In this document: positions 52,615 to 62,494 of the stretch, piece after piece
How the letters are laid out: each line of letters starts with the position of its first letter
Position numbering within the stretch: the stretch's first letter is position 1
Source of the DNA: Novosphingobium naphthalenivorans NBRC 102051
Lineage (GTDB): Bacteria; Pseudomonadota; Alphaproteobacteria; Sphingomonadales; Sphingomonadaceae
Direction of reading: 5' to 3'
Assembly: GCF_001590985.1 (NCBI RefSeq)
Contig: NZ_BCTX01000007.1
Coordinates: 1 to 64,000, forward strand
Length of the DNA: 64,000 bases
Program-made: the position numbers and the translations under genes
Notes under the pieces: model-generated
Told to the model about the DNA's origin: nothing
What the model saw: the letters and a program-made list of their open reading frames with translations, nothing else
The model's database searches: none

Positions 52615-53139
52615 TCAGGCTTCTTCCGCGCCCCGGATCATGCCGACGACGCCGGTGCGGCCCACTTCGACAAGGCCCAGCTCGCGCATGATTGCCACGA
52701 ACGTATCGATCTTGTCGGGCGCGCCGGTCAGTTCGAAAATGAAGCTCTCGGTCGTGGTGTCGACCGGCTTGGCGCGGAACACGTCGGCGATGCGCAGCGC
52801 CTCGACGCGCTTTTCGCCCGCGCCCGCCACCTTGATCAGCGCCAGTTCGCGCTGGACGTAGGGACCGGCCTCGGTGAGGTCGACGACCTTGTGCACCGGC
52901 ACCAGCCGTTCGAGCTGGGCGTGGATCTGGTCGATCTGGCTCGGCGGGCCGTGGGTGACGATCGTGATCCGGCTCACCGCGTGGTTCTCGGTGATGTCGG
53001 CCACGGTCAGGCTGTCGATGTTGTAGCCGCGGGCGGTGAACAGGCCGGCGATCTTGGCAAGGATGCCGGCCTCGTTGTCGACCGTCACGGTCAGGACGTG
53101 CCGTTCCTCGGCCTCGTGCTTGATGTGCATCATTTCCAT
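52615..53139 (-). CDS. ilvN: acetolactate synthase small (regulatory) subunit
   Basis: The 174-aa subunit has an N-terminal ACT domain (RHVLTVTVDNEAGILAKIAG, with the NEAGIL valine-binding loop) and the C-terminal ALS small-subunit domain ending VGRTGVVGMIRG. It binds valine and gives feedback control of IlvB. It is named ilvN here but corresponds equally to ilvH of enterobacteria. Confidence 0.95.
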   Translation of the reverse strand: MEMMHIKHEAEERHVLTVTVDNEAGILAKIAGLFTARGYNIDSLTVADITENHAVSRITIVTHGPPSQIDQIHAQLERLVPVHKVVDLTEAGPYVQRELALIKVAGAGEKRVEALRIADVFRAKPVDTTTESFIFELTGAPDKIDTFVAIMRELGLVEVGRTGVVGMIRGAEEA

Positions 53140-53161
53140 TGTGTCCTTGGCGGGCCGGCGC

Positions 53162-54904
53162 TCAGACGAGCGCCTTGGCCTCGTCGTCCATGGTTCCGGC
53201 GACCGTATCGCCGTAGAGGATCATATCGGTGTGCGCTGCGCCCGAGGGGATCATCGGGAAGCAGTTCGCCTCGTTGTGCACGCAGCAGTCGACGATCACC
53301 GGGCCGGGATAGTCGATCATGGCCTGGATGCCGGCGTCGAGCTCGCTTTCGTTCTCGATGCGGATGCCCTTCCAGCCGTAAGCCTCGGCGAGCTTCACGA
53401 AATCGGGCAGGCTGTCCGAGTACGAGTTCGAATAGCGGCTTTCATAGGTCAGTTCCTGCCACTGGCGGACCATGCCCATCCACTCGTTGTTGAGGATGAA
53501 GACCTTGACCGGCAGGCGGTACTGCGTGGCGGTGCCCAGCTCCTGGATGTTCATCTGGATCGAGGCGTCGCCCGCGATGTCGATGACGAGGCTGTCCGGG
53601 TTGCCGAGCTGCGCGCCGATCGCGGCGGGCAGGCCATAGCCCATGGTGCCCAGGCCCCCCGAGGTCAGCCACTTGTTCGGGCCGAAGAAGTGGAAGTGCT
53701 GCGCCGCCCACATCTGGTGCTGGCCCACTTCGGTCGAGATGATCGGGTCCTTGGGCTTGGTCAGCGCGAAGAGGCGCTGGATCGCGAGCTGCGGCATGAT
53801 CGCATCGCGGTTGTCCGGGAACGAGAGGCTCTTCTTCTCGCGCCAGGTGTCGATGCGTTCCTTCCACGCCGTCAGGTCCTGCGGCTTGCGGTCGCCCCAG
53901 ACCTGGAGGATCTGTTCGAGAACCTGCGCGCAGTCGCCGATGATCGGCAGGTCGACCGGGACCGTCTTGTTGATCGAGGCGCGGTCGATGTCGATGTGGA
54001 TCTTCTTCGAGTTCGGCGCGAAGGCATCGAGGCGGCCGGTCACGCGGTCGTCGAAACGGGCGCCGACGCAGATGATGAGGTCCGACTGGTTCATCGCCAT
54101 GTTGGCTTCATAAGTGCCGTGCATCCCCAGCATACCCAGCCAGTCGCGGCTGTCGGCCGGGAACGCGCCGAGGCCCATCAGCGTTGAGGTGACGGGCGCG
54201 CCGGTCTTGGCCTGCAGCTCGCGCAGCAGGGCGGTGGCGCGCGGCCCCGAGTTGATGACGCCGCCGCCGGTATAGAACACCGGCGCCTTGGCCGCCGCGA
54301 TCAACGCGACGGCATCCTCGATCTCTTCGATGGCCCCCTGCGTGCGCGGCGCATAGCGCTGGCGGCGCTGGGTCGGACCGCCGTTCCAGATGGCCGTGGC
54401 GATCTGGACGTCCTTGGGAATGTCGATCAGCACCGGGCCGGGACGGCCGGTAGTGGCGATCTGGAAGGCTTCGTCGACGACGGCGGCCAGATCGGCGGGA
54501 TCCTTCACCAGATAGTTGTGCTTGGTGCAATGGCGCGAGATGCCGACGGTATCGGCTTCCTGGAACGCGTCCGAGCCGATCAGTGCAGTCGGGACCTGGC
54601 CGGTGATGACGACCAGCGGAATCGAATCGAGGAACGCATCGGCAATGCCGGTCACGGCATTGGTCGCGCCGGGGCCCGAAGTGACGAGCACGACGCCGGG
54701 CTTGCCGGTCGAACGCGCATAGCCTTCGGCCGCATGGGCGGCACCGGCTTCGTGGCGCACGAGAATGTGGCGGAGGCGTTCGTCGCCGAAAAGAGCATCG
54801 TAGATCGGAAGCACGGCGCCGCCGGGATAGCCGAATACGAATTCGACGCCCTGCCGGACCAGACTTTCGACCAGGATGTTCGCGCCGCTGCGCTCTTCAC
54901 TCAC
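53162..54904 (-). CDS. ilvB: acetolactate synthase large (catalytic) subunit
   Basis: The 580-aa ThDP enzyme has [19 protein letters not shown], the catalytic Glu region [20 protein letters not shown] and the ThDP-Mg motif [10 protein letters not shown]...LNNEWMGMV. It makes acetolactate or acetohydroxybutyrate. A GTG start at 54904 is chosen because AAGGAA lies 7 nt upstream and the N-terminus [14 protein letters not shown] fits the family. The order ilvB-ilvN-ilvC suggests one operon. Confidence 0.96.
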   Translation of the reverse strand: MSEERSGANILVESLVRQGVEFVFGYPGGAVLPIYDALFGDERLRHILVRHEAGAAHAAEGYARSTGKPGVVLVTSGPGATNAVTGIADAFLDSIPLVVITGQVPTALIGSDAFQEADTVGISRHCTKHNYLVKDPADLAAVVDEAFQIATTGRPGPVLIDIPKDVQIATAIWNGGPTQRRQRYAPRTQGAIEEIEDAVALIAAAKAPVFYTGGGVINSGPRATALLRELQAKTGAPVTSTLMGLGAFPADSRDWLGMLGMHGTYEANMAMNQSDLIICVGARFDDRVTGRLDAFAPNSKKIHIDIDRASINKTVPVDLPIIGDCAQVLEQILQVWGDRKPQDLTAWKERIDTWREKKSLSFPDNRDAIMPQLAIQRLFALTKPKDPIISTEVGQHQMWAAQHFHFFGPNKWLTSGGLGTMGYGLPAAIGAQLGNPDSLVIDIAGDASIQMNIQELGTATQYRLPVKVFILNNEWMGMVRQWQELTYESRYSNSYSDSLPDFVKLAEAYGWKGIRIENESELDAGIQAMIDYPGPVIVDCCVHNEANCFPMIPSGAAHTDMILYGDTVAGTMDDEAKALV

Positions 54905-54985
54905 AACACATTCCTTTATCAAGTTTGGCCCGCTTGGTGCGAGCCGTCTCGAATCGATGCAGCAGACCCGGTTGCCCGGGCTATA

Positions 54986-55055
54986 TTAGAAAGCGCGCAT
55001 CCATAGTGGGACTGCCCAAGGAAACAAGCGTTTCGCAGGGCATTGCGCTTTCTAA
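54986..55055. promoter_or_regulatory. inverted repeat in the ilvB leader
   Basis: TTAGAAAGCGC (54986-54996) and GCGCTTTCTAA (55045-55055) are perfectly inverted with a 48-bp centre, 80-150 bp upstream of ilvB. It could be an operator pair or a long stem in the leader RNA. No Ile/Val-rich leader peptide was found. Confidence 0.45.
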
Positions 55056-55155
55056 AGAAACCGACCCGACACAGCAATGGCCGCGCCGGGTCAATCTCTC
55101 CTCCCCGCAAAACTTTCATCAGCAGGCTGTGGAGGCCTCTAGGGGACCATATGTA

Positions 55156-56142
55156 TTACGTCAACCCAAAAACGCGTAATAAAATATCCTGAACTTGCTT
55201 TGTATCGAAATTTTGAAATTCAATGCGCGGCCAACCGGCGGGAGGCTGGTGGCGCAGCCAGGTGTATTGCCGCTTCGCATAATTGCGTGTCGCCTGCGAT
55301 CCGCGCACGATGGCGTCCTCCAGAGACCACGATCCGGCAACGACTCCGGCCAGTTCGGGCACGCCGATCGCGCGCATGACCGGCAGATCGGGATCGAGTC
55401 GCCGTGCCAGCAGCGCTTCGACTTCGGCGATGGCGCCGCGTTCGATCATGCGCGCAAAGCGCAAGTCGCAGCGCGCATAGAGCGCCTGCCGCTCGGGCAG
55501 CAGGATGGCGGGAAAGAGCGTGACGGCACCGGCAATGCCGCCCGTGGTCATGGCCTGCCAGTGGGCAATCGGCTTGCCGGTGGAGCGCACGACTTCCAGC
55601 GCGCGGGCGATGCGGGTGGTGTCGGCCGGGGCGAGGCGGGCGGCGCGTTCGGGATCTTCCGCCAGAAGCGCCGCATAGGCCCGGTCGACCGGCAGGGCGC
55701 GGACGTCTTCGCGCACTTGCGGGTCGATCGGCGGCACGGGCGCAATGCCGTCGAGCAGGGTGCGGATATAAAGGCCGGTGCCGCCGGCGAGGATCGGCAC
55801 GGCGCCTTGCGCATGGATATCGCTGACCGTTTCGCGCGCGGCGCGGGCCCAGTCGGCGGCGGAACAGCCTTGCGCACCGTCCCAGGCACCGAACAGGCGG
55901 TGTTCGATGCCGCCCATCTCTTCTGAGGTGGGGCGGGCGCTCAGGATGGTGAGATCGGCATAGACCTGCGAACTGTCGGCATTGACGATAACGGCGCGCC
56001 GCCCGCGCCGTTCCAGTTCCTGCGCGAGCATGACGGCACAATCGCTCTTGCCGCTGGCGGTCGGCCCTGCAATGAGCGCCAGCGGCGGCCGGTCTCCGGC
56101 TTCGATATCGTATGACGCATCAAGGGAATTCGCAGTGCTCAT
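55156..56142 (-). CDS. miaA: tRNA dimethylallyltransferase
   Basis: The 328-aa enzyme modifies A37 of tRNAs that read UNN codons. The P-loop LALIAGPTASGKSDCAVMLA, NADSSQVYADLTILSARP and the ILAGGTGLYIRTLLDGIAP block are diagnostic; ATRNYAKRQYTWLRHQP closes the domain. Its start overlaps that of the divergent serB gene by 8 bp. Confidence 0.96.
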   Translation of the reverse strand: MSTANSLDASYDIEAGDRPPLALIAGPTASGKSDCAVMLAQELERRGRRAVIVNADSSQVYADLTILSARPTSEEMGGIEHRLFGAWDGAQGCSAADWARAARETVSDIHAQGAVPILAGGTGLYIRTLLDGIAPVPPIDPQVREDVRALPVDRAYAALLAEDPERAARLAPADTTRIARALEVVRSTGKPIAHWQAMTTGGIAGAVTLFPAILLPERQALYARCDLRFARMIERGAIAEVEALLARRLDPDLPVMRAIGVPELAGVVAGSWSLEDAIVRGSQATRNYAKRQYTWLRHQPPAGWPRIEFQNFDTKQVQDILLRVFGLT

Positions 56143-57019
56143 TGCCCGGCTGATAGCAGAACCGGATCATCTTTCGACCCGGATCGATGCCGCGAAGGCG
56201 GACCTTGCCCAATCGGGCGTGCGGATCGCCTCGGCGTCCATGCTCGATTTCTGCGGGCAGACGATGGAGATCGACTCTCCTGATGACGACGCCGCCGCGC
56301 TGCGGGCCGGGCTGGATGCGCATTTCGCGCCCAGCGACGGTCTGGTCTGCTCCGACGAACCCTCGGTCCCGCAAGTGTTCATTTCCGACATGGATTCCAC
56401 CATGATCGGCCAGGAATGCATTGACGAACTGGGCGATTTCGCCGGGCTCAAGGAGCGCATCGCCGCGATCACCGAGCGCGCCATGCAGGGCGAGCTGGAT
56501 TTCGAACAGGCCCTGCGCGAACGTGTCGGACTGCTGGAAGGGCTGTCCATCGATGCGATCGACCAGTGCCTCACCGGGCGTATCCGCCCGATGGCCGGGG
56601 CCAAGATCCTGGTCGAGACGCTGAAGAAGCTGGGCTGCCGTACCGTGCTGGTGACGGGTGGTTTCCACCACTTCGCCGATCCCGTAGCCGAATGGCTGGG
56701 TTTCGAGCAGGTGGTGGGCAATCGTCTCGAAGTTTCGGGCCGCAAACTCACCGGCGGGCTGGTCGGCGGTATCGTCGACAGTTCGGTGAAGAAGGCCACC
56801 CTGCTTTCGCTGATGGCCGAGGAGCGGGAAGGGGCGACCAGCCTTGCGACCGGCGATGGCGCCAACGATATCCCGATGCTGGAAGCGGCGACTTACGGCA
56901 TCGCCTACCGCGCCAAGCCCAAGGCCCGCGCGGCCGCCAACGGCTGGATCGACCGCGGCGACCTGACAAGCGTGCTGCGCCTGCTGGGCATTCCGGAGAC
57001 GGACTGGGTGCGGGAATAA
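56135..57019 (+). CDS. serB: phosphoserine phosphatase
   Basis: The 294-aa HAD enzyme performs the last step of serine synthesis. Motif I is FISDMDSTMIGQECIDELGD, motif II LVTGGFHHFAD and motif III GDGANDIPMLEAA. The GTG at 56135 (AGGGA 8 nt upstream) starts the usual ACT-like N-terminal domain; upstream frame into miaA is shadow. Confidence 0.95.
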   Translation: MLIARLIAEPDHLSTRIDAAKADLAQSGVRIASASMLDFCGQTMEIDSPDDDAAALRAGLDAHFAPSDGLVCSDEPSVPQVFISDMDSTMIGQECIDELGDFAGLKERIAAITERAMQGELDFEQALRERVGLLEGLSIDAIDQCLTGRIRPMAGAKILVETLKKLGCRTVLVTGGFHHFADPVAEWLGFEQVVGNRLEVSGRKLTGGLVGGIVDSSVKKATLLSLMAEEREGATSLATGDGANDIPMLEAATYGIAYRAKPKARAAANGWIDRGDLTSVLRLLGIPETDWVRE

Positions 57020-57045
57020 CCGGTAGGACTTTTAACTTCCCCAAT

Positions 57046-57076
57046 CCTCCCTGTTTTGCATGGCAAAATGGGGAGG
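57046..57076. repeat. palindromic repeat, left of DUF559 gene
   Basis: CCTCCCTGTTTTGC...GCAAAATGGGGAGG (31 bp) is itself an imperfect palindrome. Its inverted copy lies at 57497-57527 with two or three central differences. It is followed by a GGGGACCG...GTGGTGGAGGGG stretch that recurs after the third copy at 57546. Confidence 0.8.
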
Positions 57077-57113
57077 GGGACCGCCGGGAAGCGGTGGTGG
57101 AGGGGGAGTTGCC

Positions 57114-57464
57114 ATGCCGCCGTCCGGTCAAACCGTTCGAAAGGCGCGCCGTTTCCGCCGGGAAATGACACTGCCGGAAGTGCTGGTGTGGCAGCGCCTG
57201 CGCAAGGCGCCGATGGGGATCAAGTTTCGTCGGCAGCATCCGGCGGGGCCGTTCGTACTCGATTTCTACTGTCCTTCGGTGAAGACTGGAATCGAGATTG
57301 ACGGTATTGCGCATGACATGGGCGACAATCCGCAGCGGGATGTTGAGCGGGATGCGTGGTTGCGGGAGAAGGGGATCAGGGTGATCCGGATTCCGGTGGC
57401 TGAGGTTTTGCGGAACGTGGACGAGGCCGTTGAAGCCATCGTCGCGGCTTGCCGCGAGCGTTGA
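57114..57464 (+). CDS. DUF559 endonuclease-like protein
   Basis: The 116-aa protein has the DUF559 (Vsr-like nuclease fold) pattern: RRFRREMTLPEVLVWQRLRK at the start, GIKFRRQHPAGPFVLDFYCP (the D-F-Y-C strand), then GIEIDGIAHDMGD (E-x-D) and GIRVIRIPVAEVLRN. The ATG at 57114 is chosen because everything upstream in frame is translated repeat (Gly/Pro-rich). The gene stands between inverted copies of a palindromic repeat. Its cellular role is unknown. Confidence 0.85.
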   Translation: MPPSGQTVRKARRFRREMTLPEVLVWQRLRKAPMGIKFRRQHPAGPFVLDFYCPSVKTGIEIDGIAHDMGDNPQRDVERDAWLREKGIRVIRIPVAEVLRNVDEAVEAIVAACRER

Positions 57465-57496
57465 AAACCCCTCCGTCATTCGCTGCGCGAATGCCA

Positions 57497-57580
57497 CCTC
57501 CCCATTTTGCTTTGCAAAACAGGGAGGATTTTTCGTTCTTAAAATCCTCCCTGTCGCGAAGCGATGGGGAGGGGGACCGT
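57497..57580. repeat. palindromic repeats, right of DUF559 gene (two copies)
   Basis: The first (57497-57527) is the inverse of the left copy. The second (57546-57580) has CCTCCCTG and TGGGGAGG around TCGCGAAGCGA and leads into GGGGACCG. Related GGTGGTGGAGGGG sequence runs to the purL stop at 57652. Confidence 0.75.
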
Positions 57581-57651
57581 CCGCCCTTCGGCTGGCCGGT
57601 AGGCCGGCCGCTCAGGGTGAACTGCCCGAGGGGCAGCGGGTGGTGGAGGGG

Positions 57652-59835
57652 TTAGCCCTCCATCCAGTCCCGGAAGAACGCCTCGTTGGCTTCGCGCAGC
57701 GCGGCGATTTCGACGCCCGCTACAGTGGAGCCGCCGACCGTGCCGATCTTGACCGCGCCCGGCAGCTGCGTGCCGGCCGGAGCCGTCACGACATAGCGGC
57801 TCTGGTCTTCGCCGAAGGCCTCTGCCGTGGTCAGGGCCTTGTCGAGCGTGCAGCCCTTGCCGCCTGCCAGTGCCATTTCGGCGAGCGCGACGAGCAGGCC
57901 GCCGTCGCTCACGTCATGGACGGCCGTGACTTTGCTTTCGCCGATCCAGCCGCGCACGGCGGCGCCATGGGCCGCTTCCACCTTGAGATCGACGGCCGGC
58001 GCATCGCCCGCTTCGCGGCCCGCGATCTCGCGCAGCCACAGCGACTGGCCGAGGTGCGTGCCGTTTCCGCCGAGCAGGAACACGTCATCGCCGTCGTTCT
58101 TGAACGCAATGGTCGCCATCTTGTCGTGATCGGCAAGCAGGCCGACGCCGCCGATCGCCGGGGTCGGCAGGATCGCCGAACCGCCGCCGGTGGCCTTGGA
58201 TTCGTTGTAGAGCGAGACGTTGCCCGAGACGATCGGATAGTCGAGCGCGCGGCAGGCATCGCCCATGCCGTTCAGGCAGCCGACGATCTGCGCCATGATC
58301 TGCGGGCGCTGCGGGTTGGCGAAGTTGAGGCAGTTGGTGATCGCCAGCGGCAGGCCGCCGACCGCGCTGATATTGCGGTAGGTCTCGGCCACCGCCTGCT
58401 TGCCGCCCTCGTAGGGATCGGCGTAGCAGTAACGCGGGCTGCAGTCGGTGCTGATCGCCAGCGCCTTGGGTGTGCCGTGCACGCGCACCACGGCTGCATC
58501 GCCGCCGGACTTCTGCATGGTGTCGGCACCGACCTGGCTGTCGTACTGTTCCCAGATCCACTTGCGCGAGGCGAGGTCCGGGCAGCCCATCAACTTGACG
58601 AGATCCGCGCCGATGTCCGTGCTTTCCGGCACGTCGCCGAGCGCGGGCACATTGGCCCAGGCCTTGTATTCCTCAGGCGAGATATAGGGGCGTTCGTATT
58701 CCGGCGCATCGTCGGCCAGCGGGCCGAGCGGGATGTCGCAGACGACCTCGCCGTTGAATTCCAGCACCATGTGACCGGTGTCGGTCACTTCGCCGATCAC
58801 CGCGAAGTCCAGTTCCCACTTCTTGAAGATGGCCTCGGCCATGGCTTCCTTGCCGGGCTTCAGGACCATCAACATGCGTTCCTGGCTCTCGGAAAGCATC
58901 ATTTCGTAAGGCGTCATTGCCTCTTCGCGGCAGGGCACCATGTTCATGTCGAGCCGGATGCCCGCGCCGCCCTTGCTGGCCATTTCGACCGAGCTGGACG
59001 TGAGGCCCGCTGCGCCCATGTCCTGAATGGCCACAATGGCGTCGGTCGCCATCAGTTCGAGGCAGGCCTCGATCAGCAGCTTTTCCGTGAAGGGGTCGCC
59101 CACCTGCACGGTCGGGCGCTTCTCGTCGCTGTTCTCGTCGAAGTCCGCCGAAGCCATCGTGGCGCCGTGGATGCCGTCGCGGCCGGTCTTGGAGCCGACA
59201 TAGACGATCGGATTGCCCAGACCCGTGGCGGCGCAATAGAAGATCTTGTCGGTATCGGCCACGCCCACGGTCATCGCGTTGACGAGGATGTTGCCGTCAT
59301 AGGCCTTGTGGAAATTGGTCTCGCCGCCCACGGTCGGCACGCCCACGCAGTTGCCGTAGCCGCCGATGCCCGCGACCACGCCCTGCACCAGATGCTTCAT
59401 CTTCGGGTGATCGGGGCTGCCGAAGCGCAACGCGTTCATGTTCGCCACCGGGCGCGCGCCCATGGTGAAGACGTCGCGCAGGATGCCGCCCACGCCGGTC
59501 GCCGCGCCCTGATAGGGCTCGATGTAGCTGGGGTGGTTGTGGCTCTCCATCTTGAAGATGGCGGCCTGACCGTCACCGATGTCGATCACGCCCGCGTTCT
59601 CGCCGGGGCCGCAGATGACCCAGGGCGCTTCGGTCGGCAGTTTCTTCAGGTGGAAGCGGCTCGACTTGTACGAGCAATGCTCCGACCACATGACCGAGAA
59701 GATGCCGAGCTCGACGAGATTCGGCTCGCGGCCCAGTGCATGGAGCACGCGCTCGTATTCTTCGGGGCTGAGGCCATGCGCCTCGACGACGTCAGGGGTG
59801 ATTCCGCTCATGCGACGCGCCTTAGCCATGTCCAT
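57652..59835 (-). CDS. purL: phosphoribosylformylglycinamidine synthase subunit II
   Basis: The 727-aa protein is the small PurL of the PurLQS type. [20 protein letters not shown] near residue 50, [40 protein letters not shown] and a later second AIRS-like half ([19 protein letters not shown]) are diagnostic. It makes FGAM in purine synthesis. No purQ or purS is in the window. Confidence 0.96.
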   Translation of the reverse strand: MDMAKARRMSGITPDVVEAHGLSPEEYERVLHALGREPNLVELGIFSVMWSEHCSYKSSRFHLKKLPTEAPWVICGPGENAGVIDIGDGQAAIFKMESHNHPSYIEPYQGAATGVGGILRDVFTMGARPVANMNALRFGSPDHPKMKHLVQGVVAGIGGYGNCVGVPTVGGETNFHKAYDGNILVNAMTVGVADTDKIFYCAATGLGNPIVYVGSKTGRDGIHGATMASADFDENSDEKRPTVQVGDPFTEKLLIEACLELMATDAIVAIQDMGAAGLTSSSVEMASKGGAGIRLDMNMVPCREEAMTPYEMMLSESQERMLMVLKPGKEAMAEAIFKKWELDFAVIGEVTDTGHMVLEFNGEVVCDIPLGPLADDAPEYERPYISPEEYKAWANVPALGDVPESTDIGADLVKLMGCPDLASRKWIWEQYDSQVGADTMQKSGGDAAVVRVHGTPKALAISTDCSPRYCYADPYEGGKQAVAETYRNISAVGGLPLAITNCLNFANPQRPQIMAQIVGCLNGMGDACRALDYPIVSGNVSLYNESKATGGGSAILPTPAIGGVGLLADHDKMATIAFKNDGDDVFLLGGNGTHLGQSLWLREIAGREAGDAPAVDLKVEAAHGAAVRGWIGESKVTAVHDVSDGGLLVALAEMALAGGKGCTLDKALTTAEAFGEDQSRYVVTAPAGTQLPGAVKIGTVGGSTVAGVEIAALREANEAFFRDWMEG

Positions 59836-59935
59836 TCGCCTGCGCTAGCCCGCTGCATCGCTGTTCGCACGGATCATCCCGGAATTCTCCGGTTCCCACC
59901 TTGACCGTGCCCGGCGAGGCGGCCATTGCTGCGGC

Positions 59936-60190
59936 ATGACCGGAGAGACCGAAGAGATCGCAGAGCTGAGCTTCGAGGATGCTCTGCGTGCCCTTGAAAC
60001 CATCGTGCGGCAGCTCGAAAGCGGCGATGTGCCGCTGGAAGACTCCATCTCGCTTTACGAAAAGGGCGAGAAGCTGCGCCAGCATTGCCAGAAGCGGCTC
60101 GATGCGGCGCAGGCGCGGATCGAGCGGATCGTGGCTGGTCCCGATGGCGCGGCTGCCGGAACGCAGCCGTTCGATGCAGCGGAACGCTGA
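59936..60190 (+). CDS. xseB: exodeoxyribonuclease VII small subunit
   Basis: The 84-aa protein has LSFEDALRALETIVRQLESG then DVPLEDSISLYEKGEKLRQH, the XseB helical pair, and a variable C-terminus. It is followed by ispA after 3 bp, a frequent bacterial arrangement. Confidence 0.94.
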   Translation: MTGETEEIAELSFEDALRALETIVRQLESGDVPLEDSISLYEKGEKLRQHCQKRLDAAQARIERIVAGPDGAAAGTQPFDAAER

Positions 60191-60193
60191 GCA

Positions 60194-61102
60194 GTGAGCG
60201 CGTCCGGCGAGACCGGTCTGGTGCTGGCCGAAGGGCTGGCCCGTATCGCCAGCGAAATCGACGATGCGTTCGACGCGCTGCTGTCGCTTCCTGATGATCC
60301 CCGGCTGAAGCTGATCGAAGCGATGCGCTATGCCGCGATTGGCGGTGGCAAGCGGCTGCGGCCCCTGCTGCTGACGGCCGTTGCGGAAATGTACGGCGTG
60401 CAGCGCGAGGCTGCGGTGCGCGCGGGCGTGGCGATTGAGTCGATCCACGTCTATTCGCTGATCCACGACGATCTGCCGTGCATGGACAATGACGCGCTGC
60501 GTCACGGCAAGCCGACCGTGCATCTGGCCTATGACGATGCAACGGCTGTGCTGGCAGGCGATTCGCTTCACGCTTTCGCGTTCGAAGTGCTTTCCGATCC
60601 GGCGACGAGCGCGGACCCCTTTACGCGGATCGAGCTGGTGCAGGCGCTGGGCCAGGCGAGCGGCGCGCGCGGCATGGCGGGCGGGCAGATGATGGACCTC
60701 GTCGCCGAGACCAGCGAGTTCGATCTGCAGACCGTCACTCGGCTCCAGCAACTCAAGACCGGGGCCTTGCTCGGCGCTGCGGTTGAGATGGGGGCGATCC
60801 TCGGGCGTGTCGCGCCGGAAGGGCGCACGCATCTGCGCGGCTATGCACGCGATATCGGCCTGGCCTTCCAGATCACCGACGATCTCATCGACCATGAAGG
60901 CGATGCGGAAGTGGCCGGTAAGGCCGTGGGCAAGGATGCCGTTGCCGGCAAGCAGACTTTCGTCTCGCTGCTCGGCCCCGAGCGGGCCCGCGAACAGGCG
61001 CGGATGCTGGTGGAGCAGGCGATCGAGCATCTTGCGCAGCATGGCCGCGAGGCCGATCTTCTGCGCGCCGTGGCGCGCTATATCGTCGAGAGGGATCATT
61101 GA
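60194..61102 (+). CDS. ispA: farnesyl diphosphate synthase (polyprenyl synthetase)
   Basis: The 302-aa enzyme has GGGKRLRPLLLTAVAEMYGV, the first Asp-rich motif HDDLPCMDNDALRHGKPTVH and the second FQITDDLIDHEGDAE. It makes C15 farnesyl diphosphate for quinones, undecaprenyl carriers and carotenoids. A GTG start at 60194 is used. Its stop overlaps the coaD start (TGATG-type). Confidence 0.95.
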   Translation: MSASGETGLVLAEGLARIASEIDDAFDALLSLPDDPRLKLIEAMRYAAIGGGKRLRPLLLTAVAEMYGVQREAAVRAGVAIESIHVYSLIHDDLPCMDNDALRHGKPTVHLAYDDATAVLAGDSLHAFAFEVLSDPATSADPFTRIELVQALGQASGARGMAGGQMMDLVAETSEFDLQTVTRLQQLKTGALLGAAVEMGAILGRVAPEGRTHLRGYARDIGLAFQITDDLIDHEGDAEVAGKAVGKDAVAGKQTFVSLLGPERAREQARMLVEQAIEHLAQHGREADLLRAVARYIVERDH

Positions 61103-61632
61103 TGGCGGGGGTGGAGACGGGCAGCGAACGGATCGGCGTCTATCCCGGCACGTTCGATCCCCTCACGCTGGGGCACGCCGATATCATCCGGCGCGGTGCC
61201 AAGCTGGTGGACAAGCTGATCATTGGCGTCACCACCAACATGTCCAAGAACCCGCTGTTCTCCCCCGAAGAGCGGATGGCCATGGTGGAGCGTGAAGTCG
61301 CTGCCATGGGCATCGACAACGTTGCCGTGGTGGGTTTCAACGCGCTGCTGATGAAGTTCGCCCAGAAGCAGGGGGCGACCGTGATCGTGCGCGGCCTGCG
61401 CGCGGTGGCGGACTTCGAATACGAATATCAGATGGCCGGCATGAACCAGCAGCTCAATTCGAACATCGAGACGGTGTTCCTGATGGCGGACGTGAGCCTG
61501 CAGCCGATTGCGTCGAAGCTGGTCAAGGAAATCGCCATGTTCGGCGGCGACATCGCGAAATTCGTCAGCCCCGCCGTGCGTGAGGATGTGGTGGCACGCA
61601 TCGCTGCCAATGGCCTTCAGGGGGATTACTGA
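61102..61632 (+). CDS. coaD: phosphopantetheine adenylyltransferase
   Basis: The 176-aa enzyme of coenzyme A synthesis has the nucleotidyltransferase motif GVYPGTFDPLTLGHADIIRR (TxGH) and VIVRGLRAVADFEYEYQMAG. The C-terminal block contains SSKLVKE-like IASKLVKEIAMFGGD. The ATG at 61102 overlaps the ispA stop. Confidence 0.95.
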   Translation: MAGVETGSERIGVYPGTFDPLTLGHADIIRRGAKLVDKLIIGVTTNMSKNPLFSPEERMAMVEREVAAMGIDNVAVVGFNALLMKFAQKQGATVIVRGLRAVADFEYEYQMAGMNQQLNSNIETVFLMADVSLQPIASKLVKEIAMFGGDIAKFVSPAVREDVVARIAANGLQGDY

Positions 61633-61741
61633 AGAGGCTTTGCCCGGATCATTCCCAAATCATTCCCAAATCATTCATTGTGCCGACAGCGGCCGGGCTT
61701 TATCGCGCCATGCCATGATCGGACCTGTTTGTGAGTATTCG

Positions 61742-62422
61742 ATGAAGTTTCGCCTGCCGCTGACCACCTTGATGATGGGCGTTGCGCTCGTTGCCACCCC
61801 CGCGATCGCCAAGAAGAAGGAACCGGTCACGCCGGCTCCCACCGCGCTGCCGACTTTCGTCGATCCCGATCCGACGCATGATCCGGACGATGTGCTCTAT
61901 CTCGATCTGTCGGACGGCGGGCGCGTGGCGATCCGCCTGATGCCGGCCTGGGCGCCGCATCATGTCGAGCGGATCGAGACGCTGACGAAGGAAGGCTTCT
62001 ACAACGGCCAGATCTTCCACCGCGTGATCGACGGCTTCATGGCGCAGACCGGCGACCCGACGGGCACCGGGCAGGGCGGTTCGCAGCTGCCGGATCTCAA
62101 GGCCGAGTTCAATTCGATGCCGCACTTGCGCGGCACGGTCTCGATGGCGCGTACCAACGATCCGGACAGTGCCAACAGCCAGTTCTTCATCGTCTTCTAC
62201 CCGCGTTTCGCGCTTGACCGGAAATATACCGTGTTCGGCCGCGTGATCTCGGGCATGGAATACGTGGACAAGATCCAGCGCGGCGAGCCGCCCGCCAATC
62301 CGACGAAGATCGTCCAGGCCTCGCTGGCATCGCAGCACCTGCCGCCGCCGGACTTCGCCGCCATGCAGGCTGCATCCGCGCCGATTACGGCTGATCAGCT
62401 CAGCAATTCGCAGTCGAACTGA
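61742..62422 (+). CDS. exported peptidyl-prolyl cis-trans isomerase, cyclophilin type
   Basis: The 226-aa protein has a signal peptide (LMMGVALVATPAIAKKK) and a cyclophilin domain: FYNGQIFHRVIDGFMAQTGD, GTGQGGSQLPDLKAEFN, VSMARTNDPDSANSQFFIVF. It catalyses proline isomerisation in the periplasm. A longer frame upstream into coaD is not supported. Confidence 0.94.
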   Translation: MKFRLPLTTLMMGVALVATPAIAKKKEPVTPAPTALPTFVDPDPTHDPDDVLYLDLSDGGRVAIRLMPAWAPHHVERIETLTKEGFYNGQIFHRVIDGFMAQTGDPTGTGQGGSQLPDLKAEFNSMPHLRGTVSMARTNDPDSANSQFFIVFYPRFALDRKYTVFGRVISGMEYVDKIQRGEPPANPTKIVQASLASQHLPPPDFAAMQAASAPITADQLSNSQSN

Positions 62423-62494
62423 TCCCTTCGGCAGGCTCGCGGTGCGTGATCGCGCGCTTGTCGAAGCGCCTGCGTTCGTCTAGCGCGCCGCGCC

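Noticed and set aside
54919-55119. 66-codon minus-strand frame as an ilvB leader peptide
   Set aside because: It is not enriched in Ile, Val or Leu and has no clear role in attenuation.
57430-59904. An 824-codon plus-strand frame opposite purL
   Set aside because: Shadow of purL, with reverse-complement composition typical of high-GC genes.
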